DNA from: Mucilaginibacter gossypiicola
GTDB taxonomy: Bacteria; Bacteroidota; Bacteroidia; Sphingobacteriales; Sphingobacteriaceae
DNA length: 64,000 bases
Direction of reading: 5' to 3'
NCBI RefSeq assembly: GCF_900110105.1
Contig: NZ_FOCL01000004.1
Span: 590,495 to 654,494 of the forward strand
Shown here: piece after piece, positions 1 through 8,262 of the stretch
Layout: each line of letters starts with the position of its first letter
How positions within the stretch are numbered: the stretch's first letter is position 1
Made by a program: the position numbers and the translations under genes
Notes under the pieces: generated by a model
What the model saw: the letters and a program-made list of their open reading frames with translations, nothing else
What the model was told of the DNA's origin: nothing
Database searches by the model: none

Positions 1-81
1 GTTGCTGTTGTTGAAATTATCTCCACAACATACACGCTGTTACACTCCTTTAAATTTACTGACCTCAATTAATATATTTTT

Positions 82-177
82 ATGAACACATCCAGCAATA
101 AACAAATAAGCAGCGCCATCCTGCCGGGCTTGCTCATGCGTTACCGGGTAATTTATGGATTATGCCGTTGTTGTTGA
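82..177 (+). CDS. Putative Cys-rich leader peptide (31 aa)
   Basis: A short ATG-started ORF whose peptide ends in R-Y-R-V-I-Y-G-L-C-R-C-C directly before TGA. It ends 63 bases upstream of the redoxin-like gene at 241. The ending resembles short leader peptides with an R..V(I/D).LCR.CC pattern known upstream of sulfur and redox genes in other bacteria, where ribosome stalling on Cys codons is thought to sense cysteine supply; applying that here is inference. No clear Shine-Dalgarno is visible, which is normal for Bacteroidota. The codons TGC CGT TGT TGT TGA resemble TGC TGT TGT TGA at window bases 3-14, which may be the end of another such ORF. It could be a chance ORF. Confidence 0.45.
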   Translation: MNTSSNKQISSAILPGLLMRYRVIYGLCRCC

Positions 178-240
178 ACAATAAAACTCAACCACAATTA
201 CCTTAAAACATTATCCATAACATCATAAATCTATTTTAAA

Positions 241-885
241 ATGCAAACCACAAATAACAATAAATATCCTTTTTTTGATCTGCTTGAAGTTGTTGCCGAA
301 CCTGATCTTAATTTTCGTAAGCTAAAATCATTGCATCCTGTTAAAGCGGGGAATTTAGTCCCTGAGTTTAAGTTAAGTAATGATTACAGTCGCTGGCAGT
401 TATTTTATAATGGGGCGGAAACACATGGCCCAATTTCGCAAAGGAATTTGTTGAGCAAACCATTGGTTATCTCTTTTTATTCGCGTCACTGGGGCCAGCA
501 AGGTTTAGCGCAGCTTAAGCAACTAAACAATCTGCATCATGAAGTTAAAGCAAGCGGAGGCAACCTGCTTATCATTAGTGATGAACGCACTGAAGAACTT
601 GAGAAATGGGCATGGGAGCAAAGCCTTACCCTTAATTTTTATCATGACGCCAATAAAGAAATAGCACAACAATTTAGGGTATACGCTGATGAATACCCGG
701 TATGGGACAGGTTTTCGGGCATCGACGAAAATGCGCCTTTACTGGCAACTTATATTATTGAGCCATCAAAGCAGGTTATCTACAGTCATATCGATTGGGA
801 TTTCCTGGGTACTTTTTCTTCAGAGGAGATTATCAGCGCAGTTTATGAGTCGGCATTGATCAGCAACAGCCGCAAATCAGCATAA
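241..885 (+). CDS. AhpC/TSA (redoxin)-like protein lacking all cysteines
   Basis: A 214-aa protein with the layout of the peroxiredoxin-like AhpC/TSA family. It has an N-terminal lead-in, then a beta-strand 'LVISFY' (about residues 75-80) followed by W84-G-Q-Q-G where the catalytic W-C-x-x-C or P-x-x-C loop normally lies, then 'GGNLLIISDE' and a conserved late strand before 'IEPSKQVIY'. I see no cysteine anywhere in the protein, so peroxidatic or disulfide chemistry of the usual kind is not possible. It may be a scaffold, a chaperone-like protein or a degenerate paralogue. No signal peptide is apparent, so it is probably cytoplasmic. It stands alone, follows a possible Cys-leader ORF, and is followed by a hairpin at 911-962. 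Confidence 0.6.
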   Translation: MQTTNNNKYPFFDLLEVVAEPDLNFRKLKSLHPVKAGNLVPEFKLSNDYSRWQLFYNGAETHGPISQRNLLSKPLVISFYSRHWGQQGLAQLKQLNNLHHEVKASGGNLLIISDERTEELEKWAWEQSLTLNFYHDANKEIAQQFRVYADEYPVWDRFSGIDENAPLLATYIIEPSKQVIYSHIDWDFLGTFSSEEIISAVYESALISNSRKSA

Positions 886-910
886 ACATTCAGAAAGTTA
901 ATTATTGGGT

Positions 911-962
911 AAAAGGCATCTCAAGTGTATAGCTTAACAATCACATATGAGATGTCTTTTTT
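911..962. terminator. Hairpin terminator between convergent genes
   Basis: Arms at 911-923 and 948-960 pair over 13 bases with one G-T wobble, followed by a T run. It lies between the stop of the redoxin-like gene (885) and the stop of the AraC gene (995, minus strand), so it may serve both directions. Confidence 0.6.
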
Positions 963-994
963 GCGTTGAAATGATCACCATCTATTTGCTTTTT

Positions 995-1927
995 CTAATT
1001 TAAATGCCCTCCCCGTAGCCTGGCTTTGTAATAGCTCGGCGTAGTGCCCTCTATCTTTTTAAACGCCCGGCTAAAGTAGTTAAGGTTATTGAACCCTGCT
1101 TTAAAACAAGCTTCGGAGATGCTGTTATGTGGATTGTTCATGAGCTGCTTGGCTAATTGCAGGCGCTCCTTAATGATATAATCTACCGGTGATATCCCCA
1201 GTTCATGTTTAAACGCCCGGAAAAAACTGGCTTTACTCATGAAGGCCATCTGGCTCAAAGCATCAATATTAAGTTTTTCGCTTAGATGAACCCTGATATA
1301 TTCAAGCACATAAGCAAAACGGCTACCGCTTGATAACTCATGCAAGTTATCGCTAATCTCGTTGAGGTTCTGCATCTGCATAATGCGGATCAGCAATTCC
1401 TTTAAAGTGAGGTTGGCCAGCACATCTTTGGTTAAGGCGTCGCCGGTGCTGATGCGAATAAGTTTGTTGATGAGTTGGGCCAGTTCATAATTGTTAAAAA
1501 AGTGGAACTGGTTATAATTAAGCTGCCATATCCGTTTGTCTTCCCTCGGATAATTTTCATTTAAAAAATCAAGCGTATTGGCAATCTCCTGGTGGTTAAT
1601 AGCCAAAGCGGTGCATTGCGATGGTTGGTTGATGGTGGCTTCCGGGAAGTCAATTTTCATGGTAATGTTGGGCGGAACAATAACTGTTTCGCCGGGTAGG
1701 TAATCGAAGCCGGGTTTATCAAACAGGTGCATCACTTTTTTACCTCTCAGCATGCTGGTTATTACCAGGTCGCTAAAAGTCAGGGGCACGAGTTCGCTGC
1801 GCTGAAAGGTTTCAAAAACGTTGAGCTCACAATGATTCATGGTGTAAGCCTTGCGGTTTTCAATCAGTGTATTCAGTTCTTTTCCGTGTGAAAGGCTTAG
1901 TGGAGATAACAGGGTTTTGTTATTCAT
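995..1927 (-). CDS. AraC family transcriptional regulator
   Basis: A 310-aa one-component regulator. The N-terminal ~190 residues match the AraC-type ligand-binding region in overall pattern. The C-terminal ~100 residues carry the two helix-turn-helix motifs, with 'SQMAFMSKASFFRAFK' and 'ACFKAGFNNLNYFSRAFK' followed by the typical 'GTTPSYYKARLRG' ending. It is transcribed divergently from the aldehyde dehydrogenase gene across about 150 bases (1928-2080). By analogy with other AraC/aldehyde-dehydrogenase pairs it probably controls that gene in response to an alcohol or aldehyde. The effector cannot be read from the sequence. Confidence 0.9.
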   Translation of the reverse strand: MNNKTLLSPLSLSHGKELNTLIENRKAYTMNHCELNVFETFQRSELVPLTFSDLVITSMLRGKKVMHLFDKPGFDYLPGETVIVPPNITMKIDFPEATINQPSQCTALAINHQEIANTLDFLNENYPREDKRIWQLNYNQFHFFNNYELAQLINKLIRISTGDALTKDVLANLTLKELLIRIMQMQNLNEISDNLHELSSGSRFAYVLEYIRVHLSEKLNIDALSQMAFMSKASFFRAFKHELGISPVDYIIKERLQLAKQLMNNPHNSISEACFKAGFNNLNYFSRAFKKIEGTTPSYYKARLRGGHLN

Positions 1928-2080
1928 AGCCGTTTATAATTTATACCAAATTAGGCATACTTATTATGATTAACAAGCGGGCAATAAAAATGCGACCATT
2001 GTGCTACCATTTGAGAGCATAATGCAAATGCCTTACAGCGAGACAGCTCTACATTAGTGTTACCAAAAAACATAAAAATT

Positions 2081-3583
2081 ATGAGCGCTGTTTCTAAACC
2101 ATCCTTTAAGGAAAAGTACGACAATTTTATCGGCGGTAAGTTTGTTCCGCCTGTTAAGGGCGAATATTTTGATAACATTTCGCCCATTGATGGCAAGGTG
2201 TTCACTAAAGCTGCACGGTCAGGAAAGGAAGATGTTGAACTGGCTTTGGATGCCGCTCATGCCGCATTCCCAACATGGGGCAAAACCTCGGCCGCACACC
2301 GGGCATCTCTGTTAAATAAAATAGCCGACGTTATTGAAGCTAACCTGGAGTTTTTGGCTGTTGTAGAATGTATTGATAATGGCAAAGCCATCCGTGAATG
2401 CCGTGCTGCCGATTTACCTTTAGTGATTGATCACTTCCGTTATTTTGCAGGCGTGATCCGGGCAGAAGAGGGAGGTATTTCCGAACATGACGAATATACT
2501 GTAAGCATTTGTTTAAACGAGCCGCTGGGTGTGGTAGGGCAGATCATTCCCTGGAATTTTCCGCTGTTGATGGCTACCTGGAAAATTGCCCCTGCGCTTG
2601 CTGCTGGTAATTGCTGTGTGGTTAAACCGGCCGAGCAAACCCCAACATCCATCATGGTATTGATGGAACTGATCCAGGATATTTTGCCGCCGGGTGTTTT
2701 AAATATAATCACAGGCTTTGGTCCGGAGGCAGGCAAGCCGCTGGCTTCATCGCCAAGGGTTGCCAAAGTTTCTTTCACCGGCGAAACCACAACGGGCCGT
2801 CTTATTATGCAGTATGCGTCAGAAAACCTGATACCGGTTACGATGGAGTTGGGTGGTAAGTCGCCCAATATTTTCTTTGAATCGGTTGCCGATGCCGATG
2901 ATGAGTTTTTTGACAAAGCTGTGGAAGGTGCAGTATTGTTTGCCCTTAACCAGGGCGAGGTTTGTACCTGTCCGTCGAGGATACTGGTGCATGAAAATAT
3001 CTATGATAAGTTTATGTCGAAAGTCATTGAGCGCACTAATGCCATCATTATGGGGAACCCTCTTGATGGAAGCACTATGATGGGGGCACAGGCCTCCAAC
3101 GATCAGTACGAAAAAATTCAATCATACCTGAAAATTGGTAAGGAAGAAGGTGCTGAGGTACTTTGCGGTGGTGATGTAAAAAAACAGGAAGGGGAACTGG
3201 AGGGAGGCTATTATATTCAGCCTACGTTATTTAAAGGAAATAACAAGATGCGCATCTTCCAGGAAGAGATTTTTGGCCCGGTAGCCTGTGTAACTACTTT
3301 CAAAACTACCGAAGAAGCCATCGCGATAGCTAATGATACCTTATACGGTTTAGGTGCCGGTGTGTGGACACGCGATGCGCATGAGCTTTACCAGGTGCCG
3401 CGTGCCATACTGGCCGGTAGGGTTTGGGTAAATAATTACCATGCTTACCCGGCGCATGCGCCATTCGGCGGTTATAAAAAGTCGGGTTTTGGCCGCGAAA
3501 ATCATAAAATGATGCTTGGGCATTACCGTCAAACTAAAAACATGCTGATCTCATATAACAAGAACAAATTAGGTTTTTTCTAA
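2081..3583 (+). CDS. NAD-dependent aldehyde dehydrogenase, AldB/ExaC type
   Basis: A 500-aa enzyme oxidising an aliphatic aldehyde to its acid with NAD(P)+. Visible motifs are 'PWNFP' (about residue 158), 'MELGGKSP' with the general base Glu at about 256, and 'NQGEVCTCPSR' with the catalytic Cys at about 295; the CTCPSR form is characteristic of the AldB/ExaC/AcoD branch. I chose ATG at 2081; an in-frame GTG at 2057 would add eight residues without homology value. It has a divergent AraC regulator upstream. The DUF779 gene at 3812, a common companion of this branch, follows after a repeat-filled gap. Likely substrates are acetaldehyde and other short aldehydes (inference). Confidence 0.93.
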   Translation: MSAVSKPSFKEKYDNFIGGKFVPPVKGEYFDNISPIDGKVFTKAARSGKEDVELALDAAHAAFPTWGKTSAAHRASLLNKIADVIEANLEFLAVVECIDNGKAIRECRAADLPLVIDHFRYFAGVIRAEEGGISEHDEYTVSICLNEPLGVVGQIIPWNFPLLMATWKIAPALAAGNCCVVKPAEQTPTSIMVLMELIQDILPPGVLNIITGFGPEAGKPLASSPRVAKVSFTGETTTGRLIMQYASENLIPVTMELGGKSPNIFFESVADADDEFFDKAVEGAVLFALNQGEVCTCPSRILVHENIYDKFMSKVIERTNAIIMGNPLDGSTMMGAQASNDQYEKIQSYLKIGKEEGAEVLCGGDVKKQEGELEGGYYIQPTLFKGNNKMRIFQEEIFGPVACVTTFKTTEEAIAIANDTLYGLGAGVWTRDAHELYQVPRAILAGRVWVNNYHAYPAHAPFGGYKKSGFGRENHKMMLGHYRQTKNMLISYNKNKLGFF

Positions 3584-3604
3584 AATTTGATCCCCGTTCC
3601 CCGA

Positions 3605-3635
3605 GACTTACGAAGTTTTCAAAACTTCGTAAGTC
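3605..3635. repeat. R2 palindromic repeat, copy 1
   Basis: Perfect 15-base arms (gacttacgaagtttt and its complement) around a single C, followed by a T-rich tract. Similar copies lie at 4299-4327 and 51951-51981. It sits 22 bases after the aldehyde dehydrogenase stop and may work as its terminator. Confidence 0.8.
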
Positions 3636-3660
3636 TTTATTTATTAGCAATTCCCTGTAA

Positions 3661-3775
3661 TGTCATTGCGAGCGAAGCGTGGCAATCTCGTAGCTATACA
3701 GGGCTAAGAGGTATGGCTACGAAATTGCCGCGTCGCGCCTTGCTCAAAAGGCCTGACAGATTCCTTGCAATGATA
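3661..3775. repeat. R1 REP-like palindrome (tgtcattgcgag family), copy 1
   Basis: Starts 'tgtcattgcgagcgaagcg' and ends 'ccttgcaatgata', with internal complementary arms (gcgtggcaatctcgtagc against gctacgaaattgccgcg). Related elements occur at 4209-4284, 24972-25061 and 43887-43983, always outside genes. The family resembles REP/BIME elements. No transposase is seen in the window. Confidence 0.8.
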
Positions 3776-3811
3776 TGTTTTTAATTAACTCTTATTATCA
3801 ATCGACGAAAC

Positions 3812-4186
3812 ATGATCAAAAGAGTAACCATAACACCGGAAGCCTCCGCGCTCATAGCCGAGCTCAAATCCCGTTTCGGTGAATTGATGTTTCACCAAAG
3901 CGGTGGTTGCTGCGACGGCTCATCGCCTATGTGCTTTGAAAAAGGAGAGTTTAAACTTGGCGGCAGCGATGTGAAAATAGGGGAGGTAGATGGCTGCGAA
4001 TTTTGGATGAGTAAAGATCAGTTTGAATACTGGCAACATACCCAGCTGCAGCTTGATATTACCAAAGGCCGTGGCTCAAGCTTTTCAATTGAAATCCCGA
4101 CGGGGTTTAGGTTTATGATCCACTCCCGGTTGTTCACCGATGAGGAGTTAAAGGATTTGGAGCCCGTGAGTTTTATTGAGGATTGA
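3812..4186 (+). CDS. DUF779 family protein
   Basis: A 124-aa cytoplasmic protein with the DUF779 hallmarks: 'FHQSGGCCDGSSPMC' near residue 27-41 and 'GEVDGCEFWMS' about residue 60. Genes of this family are commonly next to AldB/AcoD-type aldehyde dehydrogenases, as here, but their biochemical role is not established; the paired Cys residues could bind a metal or protect thiols (inference). Both sides are occupied by repeat elements in mirror order: R2 and R1 upstream, R1 and R2 downstream. Confidence 0.88.
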   Translation: MIKRVTITPEASALIAELKSRFGELMFHQSGGCCDGSSPMCFEKGEFKLGGSDVKIGEVDGCEFWMSKDQFEYWQHTQLQLDITKGRGSSFSIEIPTGFRFMIHSRLFTDEELKDLEPVSFIED

Positions 4187-4208
4187 TAACCTCAAGGTTT
4201 AAAAATAT

Positions 4209-4284
4209 TGTCATTGCAGATAATGAAGCAATCCCGAACCGATCAAGCCGGAATCTGCTCATCGGTGATTGCTTCGCGCAATGG
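4209..4284. repeat. R1 REP-like palindrome, copy 2
   Basis: Starts 'tgtcattgcagataatgaag' and closes with 'gattgcttcgcgcaatgg'; the arms gaagcaatc and gattgcttc are complementary. It is more diverged than the other copies and lies just after the DUF779 stop. Confidence 0.65.
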
Positions 4285-4298
4285 CTTTTACTTATCAT

Positions 4299-4327
4299 AC
4301 TTACAAAGTTTTTAAAACTTCGTAAGT
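4299..4327. repeat. R2 palindromic repeat, copy 2
   Basis: Near-perfect inverted repeat of the acttacgaagtttt type with one mismatch (acttacaaag on the left arm), followed by 'ctttt'. It is close to the minus-strand esterase stop at 4339. Confidence 0.75.
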
Positions 4328-4338
4328 CTTTTCTTCAG

Positions 4339-5571
4339 TTACTTTCCTGCCTGCACCTTATCCAGTTTATCCATAATTTCTTTGGTATATTTTATTGATA
4401 AGGCTTTCTTAAAATACTTTTCGGCATTGGCCTTGTCATCGCGGGCCAAAAAACAATCGCCCATGCTATCGTAAACATTAAAGTTTTTTGGATAATTATC
4501 AATGTTCACCTGGAAAAACATAGTGGCTTTTTCATAATCTTTTTGTTGTAAAAAAGCATAGCCTATGCCATTCATATCGGCTTCGGGCGGACGTACGGTG
4601 TAGCCTCTTTCGGTCGATACTGCTTTGTAATGTTCATCTATCATTTGTCTTAATTGTGCAGCGCTATACTGCTTATTAAAATACTGGTTATAAGGTTGGT
4701 TACCCGGGAAACGATTGTTTTTAAAAATGAACCGCAACGCATCATATTCGGCATTGAACGGAACCGAATTATGATCATCATCGGGATAGTATTTTTTTAC
4801 CCATAACAGTTTGTTGGTTTTATTGGCGGCAAGATTATCAGCCAGCTTCATGATCGACCGGATATGGTGTGATATTTCGGACGTATCCTTTTTTACCTGT
4901 AACGTGTCTGTCCCAGTTGGCATGGTATTGGCAAAGCCAAGGAAAAGTTTTTTACCGTCGAAGCTCTTTTGTTTGAGTATAGCGTTTGCCTGTTTAAGCA
5001 GGTTATCATTATCATAAAACATGCTTGGGTCAATAGCTACATAGGCATTAAAGACTTGCGTATGTTTTAATAACATATTGATCGCAGTTAATCCGCCCAA
5101 TGAATGACCGATCATAGTACGGTAGGGGGCAGCTGGATATGTTTTATCTATATATGGAATTAATTCTTTCTCCATAAAAGCTGCAAAGTTTTCACCTCCT
5201 CCTGATGATTTATCCATAGTACTGTTGGTAGGCGTAAAATCGCGGGTACGGTGGCCTGGCGTATTGAGCACGCCAACTATGATCATTTGTGGCAATACGG
5301 TATTACCGGCGGTAGCACTAAGTTCTTTGATCATGGTAACCAGCGACATGAAATGATCATCGGCATCTAAAACGTACAAAACCGGAAACTCCGGTTTTGA
5401 AAAATAGTTGGTATCGTATCCAGGCGTATAAACCCAGAGCGGCCGGTTTTCTTTCAGTATGTTGGAGTAAACCGTATCTATCCGTCCCAAAACTATGGGT
5501 TGTTGCGGTGGCTGGGCCTTTAAAAAGTATGCAATGGTAAGATGAATGAGTATCAGGATAAGCTTTTTCAT
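4339..5571 (-). CDS. Secreted esterase (Fes/esterase D type alpha/beta hydrolase) with TPR tail
   Basis: A 410-aa protein. Residues 1-19 form a Sec signal peptide ending 'LKAQ'. Residues ~25-300 match the putative-esterase fold (PF00756 type): 'PVLYVLDADDHF' about 63-74, the nucleophile elbow 'GHSLGG' with Ser157, and a late 'DDDHNSVP' that could supply the catalytic His. Residues ~345-405 contain TPR-like helices ('AFLQQKDYEKATMFFQ', 'DKANAEKYFKKAL'). Relatives include ferric-enterobactin esterases and carbohydrate acetyl/feruloyl esterases; no siderophore genes are nearby, so the substrate is open. Monocistronic by context. Confidence 0.85.
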   Translation of the reverse strand: MKKLILILIHLTIAYFLKAQPPQQPIVLGRIDTVYSNILKENRPLWVYTPGYDTNYFSKPEFPVLYVLDADDHFMSLVTMIKELSATAGNTVLPQMIIVGVLNTPGHRTRDFTPTNSTMDKSSGGGENFAAFMEKELIPYIDKTYPAAPYRTMIGHSLGGLTAINMLLKHTQVFNAYVAIDPSMFYDNDNLLKQANAILKQKSFDGKKLFLGFANTMPTGTDTLQVKKDTSEISHHIRSIMKLADNLAANKTNKLLWVKKYYPDDDHNSVPFNAEYDALRFIFKNNRFPGNQPYNQYFNKQYSAAQLRQMIDEHYKAVSTERGYTVRPPEADMNGIGYAFLQQKDYEKATMFFQVNIDNYPKNFNVYDSMGDCFLARDDKANAEKYFKKALSIKYTKEIMDKLDKVQAGK

Positions 5572-5749
5572 GTGGCTGTTGATTTATGATTCAATGATAC
5601 AGCAACAATATGCCCTTCAGAAGTAAATGTGATGAATGCAGCTGTTGATGTGACGGAAATAATTCGGAGTATGTTTTCGTTTTAAAGAATACCGAAACAT
5701 GTTTTGGTAAGTTTTTGTTAGTCGTTACATCATCTATAAAATAATTGCC

Positions 5750-6442
5750 GTGCTCAATACCTATAATACTGCCCGTAAAAAGAACAGCTTAACAAAGTTT
5801 GAGACATTGATATTCGGATTAATGATCATGTTCACTATAGGGGCTATTGTGCTTTTCTTTGCCGCTAAAGTATATTTTGACATGATGTACAACCCTGCCG
5901 GAGGATTTATCGGATACATCACCGTGTTGTTGCTGCTTAACATTCTTGGGGTTTCAGTAGTATATATCATAAGGCTTTCCCGTTACCGCAGCATCCAGTT
6001 TTGTATTGTTCTGATTTTGGCGGGAATAGTAAGCCTGTTTTTTATCACCGAAAAAATGAGCGGTTTACCTGATATTTTTCACGCATCAACCCATACGCTT
6101 TTTAAAGTGAATACTACAATATTGCATGAAAACGCAAGCGGGATAATGAAGATTAATGAAGTTGGAAAAATTGCTCTTTATTGGATTTTGATAGCTGCCG
6201 GCGTTTTTTACTTTTTTATACTGCCTTTGATATACAGGAGTAACTTTAAGGCCAAACGATTTATTGATAAAATTGGGATCCCCATTCCGCATCGCAACCA
6301 TGTTATCGCAATAATTACATTAGCTATTTTAATGACGCTATTTTCGGCAGTAAATGAATCGGAAGTTTTGCCGCTTGATCTCTCCGCTATATTTTTGCTG
6401 ATACTGCTTTGTCCGGAAAATATCGGTGTTTTCAGGCGATAG
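5750..6442 (+). CDS. Hypothetical multi-pass membrane protein
   Basis: A 230-aa protein not recognised as a known family. Six hydrophobic segments are visible, roughly residues 20-42, 55-77, 82-101, 142-162, 183-203 and 211-224, with basic loops such as 'YRSNFKAKRF'. The longest frame starts at GTG 5750. There is no ATG before residue ~25, inside the first membrane segment, so GTG or another non-ATG start is needed to keep that segment whole. It is flanked by the divergent esterase and the downstream efflux gene without clear linkage. Confidence 0.6.
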   Translation: MLNTYNTARKKNSLTKFETLIFGLMIMFTIGAIVLFFAAKVYFDMMYNPAGGFIGYITVLLLLNILGVSVVYIIRLSRYRSIQFCIVLILAGIVSLFFITEKMSGLPDIFHASTHTLFKVNTTILHENASGIMKINEVGKIALYWILIAAGVFYFFILPLIYRSNFKAKRFIDKIGIPIPHRNHVIAIITLAILMTLFSAVNESEVLPLDLSAIFLLILLCPENIGVFRR

Positions 6443-6545
6443 TCATATTTTTTGGCCATGCTGTAATTTGTTTCTTTTCGGCCGGGTTAATCCGATCATT
6501 TACTGCAACTTTGTAGTAAACCTTCCAAATACAACCTTGTAAAAT

Positions 6546-8087
6546 ATGGCTACAGTTTCGTTAGGCAGCCCTGCCGGCAAATGGATCATGGTTTCGGCTA
6601 TACTGGCTTCGGCTATGGCGTTTATCGATGGTACTGCGCTTAACGTGGTACTCCCAGCTTTGCAGCAAAGCCTTAATGCCAAGGGGGCCGACCTGTTCTG
6701 GATCCTGAACGCTTATCTGCTCATGCTGGCCTCCCTTATTTTGGTAGGCGGTTCGCTTGGCGATAAGTTGGGCCGAAAGCGGATTTTCATGACAGGCATC
6801 TTTATTTTTATAATAGGTTCGACACTTTGTGGCCTTTCACCAGGAGTGTTTTACCTGATTGTTTTCAGGATAGTGCAAGGCGTTGGGGGGGCATTAATGA
6901 TTCCCGGTAGCCTTTCGCTTATTTCGTCATCCATAGATGCAAAAGAACGGGGGAAGGCAATAGGTACGTGGTCGGCCATTACAACGGTGGTAACTATGGG
7001 CGGCCCGGTGCTTGGCGGGGCTTTGGCCGACGCTGGTTTGTGGCGATACATATTTTTTATCAATGTGCCGATTGGGGTAGTTGCATTATTTATACTTTGG
7101 GGTAAGGTTGCCGAAAGCAAGGATGACAGCGCTGATCAGTCCATTGATTTTCCCGGCGCTATTTCTATTGCACTGGGGCTTGCGTTGCTTACTTTTGGCT
7201 TTTTGCGGATGCCTGCAGTAGGCTTTGTTAACTGGCAGGTTTATGGCTCATTAGGAGCGGGAATATTATTGCTGATAGTTTTTCTATATATCGAAAGTAC
7301 GAGCAAGCACCCCATGATGCCATTAAGCATGTTTAACAATAAAACATTTAGCGGCATAAACCTGCTTACATTTTTCCTATACGCGGGTTTAGGCGGTGGG
7401 ATGCTGTTCATGTCGTTAAATATGGTACAGGTGCAGGGCTACAGCCAATTGCAATCGGGCTTAACGTTTTTACCCTTTACTGTGCTCATGATCTCTATAG
7501 CACGTTATGCAGGTGCTGTTGCCGATAAAAAAGGTCCGCGTTTATTGCTTATCATCGGTCCTGCTTTGGCGGGGGCAGGTTTGTTGATTTTATCATTCAT
7601 AAAACAAACTTCAGGGCCGTCTGATTATTGGACAAGCTTTTTTCCCGGGGTACTTGTTTTTGGCTTTGGTATGTCGTTAACAGTTGCACCGCTTACAGCT
7701 ACGGTAATGGGCTCGGTGAGCGATCATTTTTCGGGAACAGCATCGGGCATTAACAATGCCATGACCCGGATAGCTAATGTTTTTGCCAATGCCATTTTTG
7801 GTGCGCTGGCAGTATTGTTTTTTTCGGGGGCTATGCAGGGCGAGTTGAAGAAGCTAACCCTGAATGAAAAAGATAGAAAAGCAGTTATAGAACAATCTGC
7901 CAATTTAGGCAACGCCAAAGTACCCGCCGGTATTAATGAGCCGGATAAAAAGGCAATTGAGACTGCCTATCACAATGGGTTTATTTCGGCGTATGGCAAT
8001 ATTATGCGGATCTGCGCCGGGCTTGGCTTTTTGGGAGCGCTGATGTCGGTTATTTTTATCAGGAACAATGCGATTAAAAAGGAGTGA
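6546..8087 (+). CDS. MFS drug efflux transporter, DHA2 (EmrB/QacA) type
   Basis: A 513-aa inner-membrane proton antiporter with about 14 membrane helices. Motifs of the family are visible: 'IDGTALNVVLPAL' in helix 1 (D-G-T in motif D1), motif A 'GGSLGDKLGRKRIF' at about residues 68-81, and motif C 'TMGGPVLGGALAD' in helix 5. A hydrophilic stretch near residues 430-470 precedes the last helix, as is usual for DHA2 members. No EmrA-like membrane fusion protein or TetR/MarR regulator is adjacent, so it may act alone at the inner membrane. Substrate unknown. Confidence 0.92.
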   Translation: MATVSLGSPAGKWIMVSAILASAMAFIDGTALNVVLPALQQSLNAKGADLFWILNAYLLMLASLILVGGSLGDKLGRKRIFMTGIFIFIIGSTLCGLSPGVFYLIVFRIVQGVGGALMIPGSLSLISSSIDAKERGKAIGTWSAITTVVTMGGPVLGGALADAGLWRYIFFINVPIGVVALFILWGKVAESKDDSADQSIDFPGAISIALGLALLTFGFLRMPAVGFVNWQVYGSLGAGILLLIVFLYIESTSKHPMMPLSMFNNKTFSGINLLTFFLYAGLGGGMLFMSLNMVQVQGYSQLQSGLTFLPFTVLMISIARYAGAVADKKGPRLLLIIGPALAGAGLLILSFIKQTSGPSDYWTSFFPGVLVFGFGMSLTVAPLTATVMGSVSDHFSGTASGINNAMTRIANVFANAIFGALAVLFFSGAMQGELKKLTLNEKDRKAVIEQSANLGNAKVPAGINEPDKKAIETAYHNGFISAYGNIMRICAGLGFLGALMSVIFIRNNAIKKE

Positions 8088-8100
8088 GTGTTACAGCGTA

Positions 8101-8121
8101 GAGACGCATTACATGCGTCTC
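8101..8121. repeat. Short palindrome gagacgcat-tac-atgcgtctc
   Basis: Perfect 9-base arms with a 3-base spacer, 13 bases after the efflux gene stop. It has the look of a short interspersed palindrome or weak terminator. Only one copy was seen in the window. Confidence 0.5.
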
Positions 8122-8262
8122 CGAATATGCCTTAAAGAAAAATGGCGGAAGACGGATATAGTGTCCCTCTTCATAAATAGATCCTGAAAAAATCAGATTG
8201 ACCTTGCAACCATTTGTTTATCACCATCGTCTACCTTATAAATCCATCTAAAACTTATTGTT

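Noticed and set aside
2440..2916. 158-codon ORF on the minus strand inside the aldehyde dehydrogenase gene
   Set aside because: It is antisense to conserved catalytic sequence, has no recognisable domain, and is explained by codon bias of the real gene.
3587..3784. 65-codon ORF after the aldehyde dehydrogenase
   Set aside because: It is composed of the R2 and R1 palindromic repeats.
3605..4327. CRISPR array
   Set aside because: The repeats are palindromic, of two unrelated kinds, and not regularly spaced with spacers.
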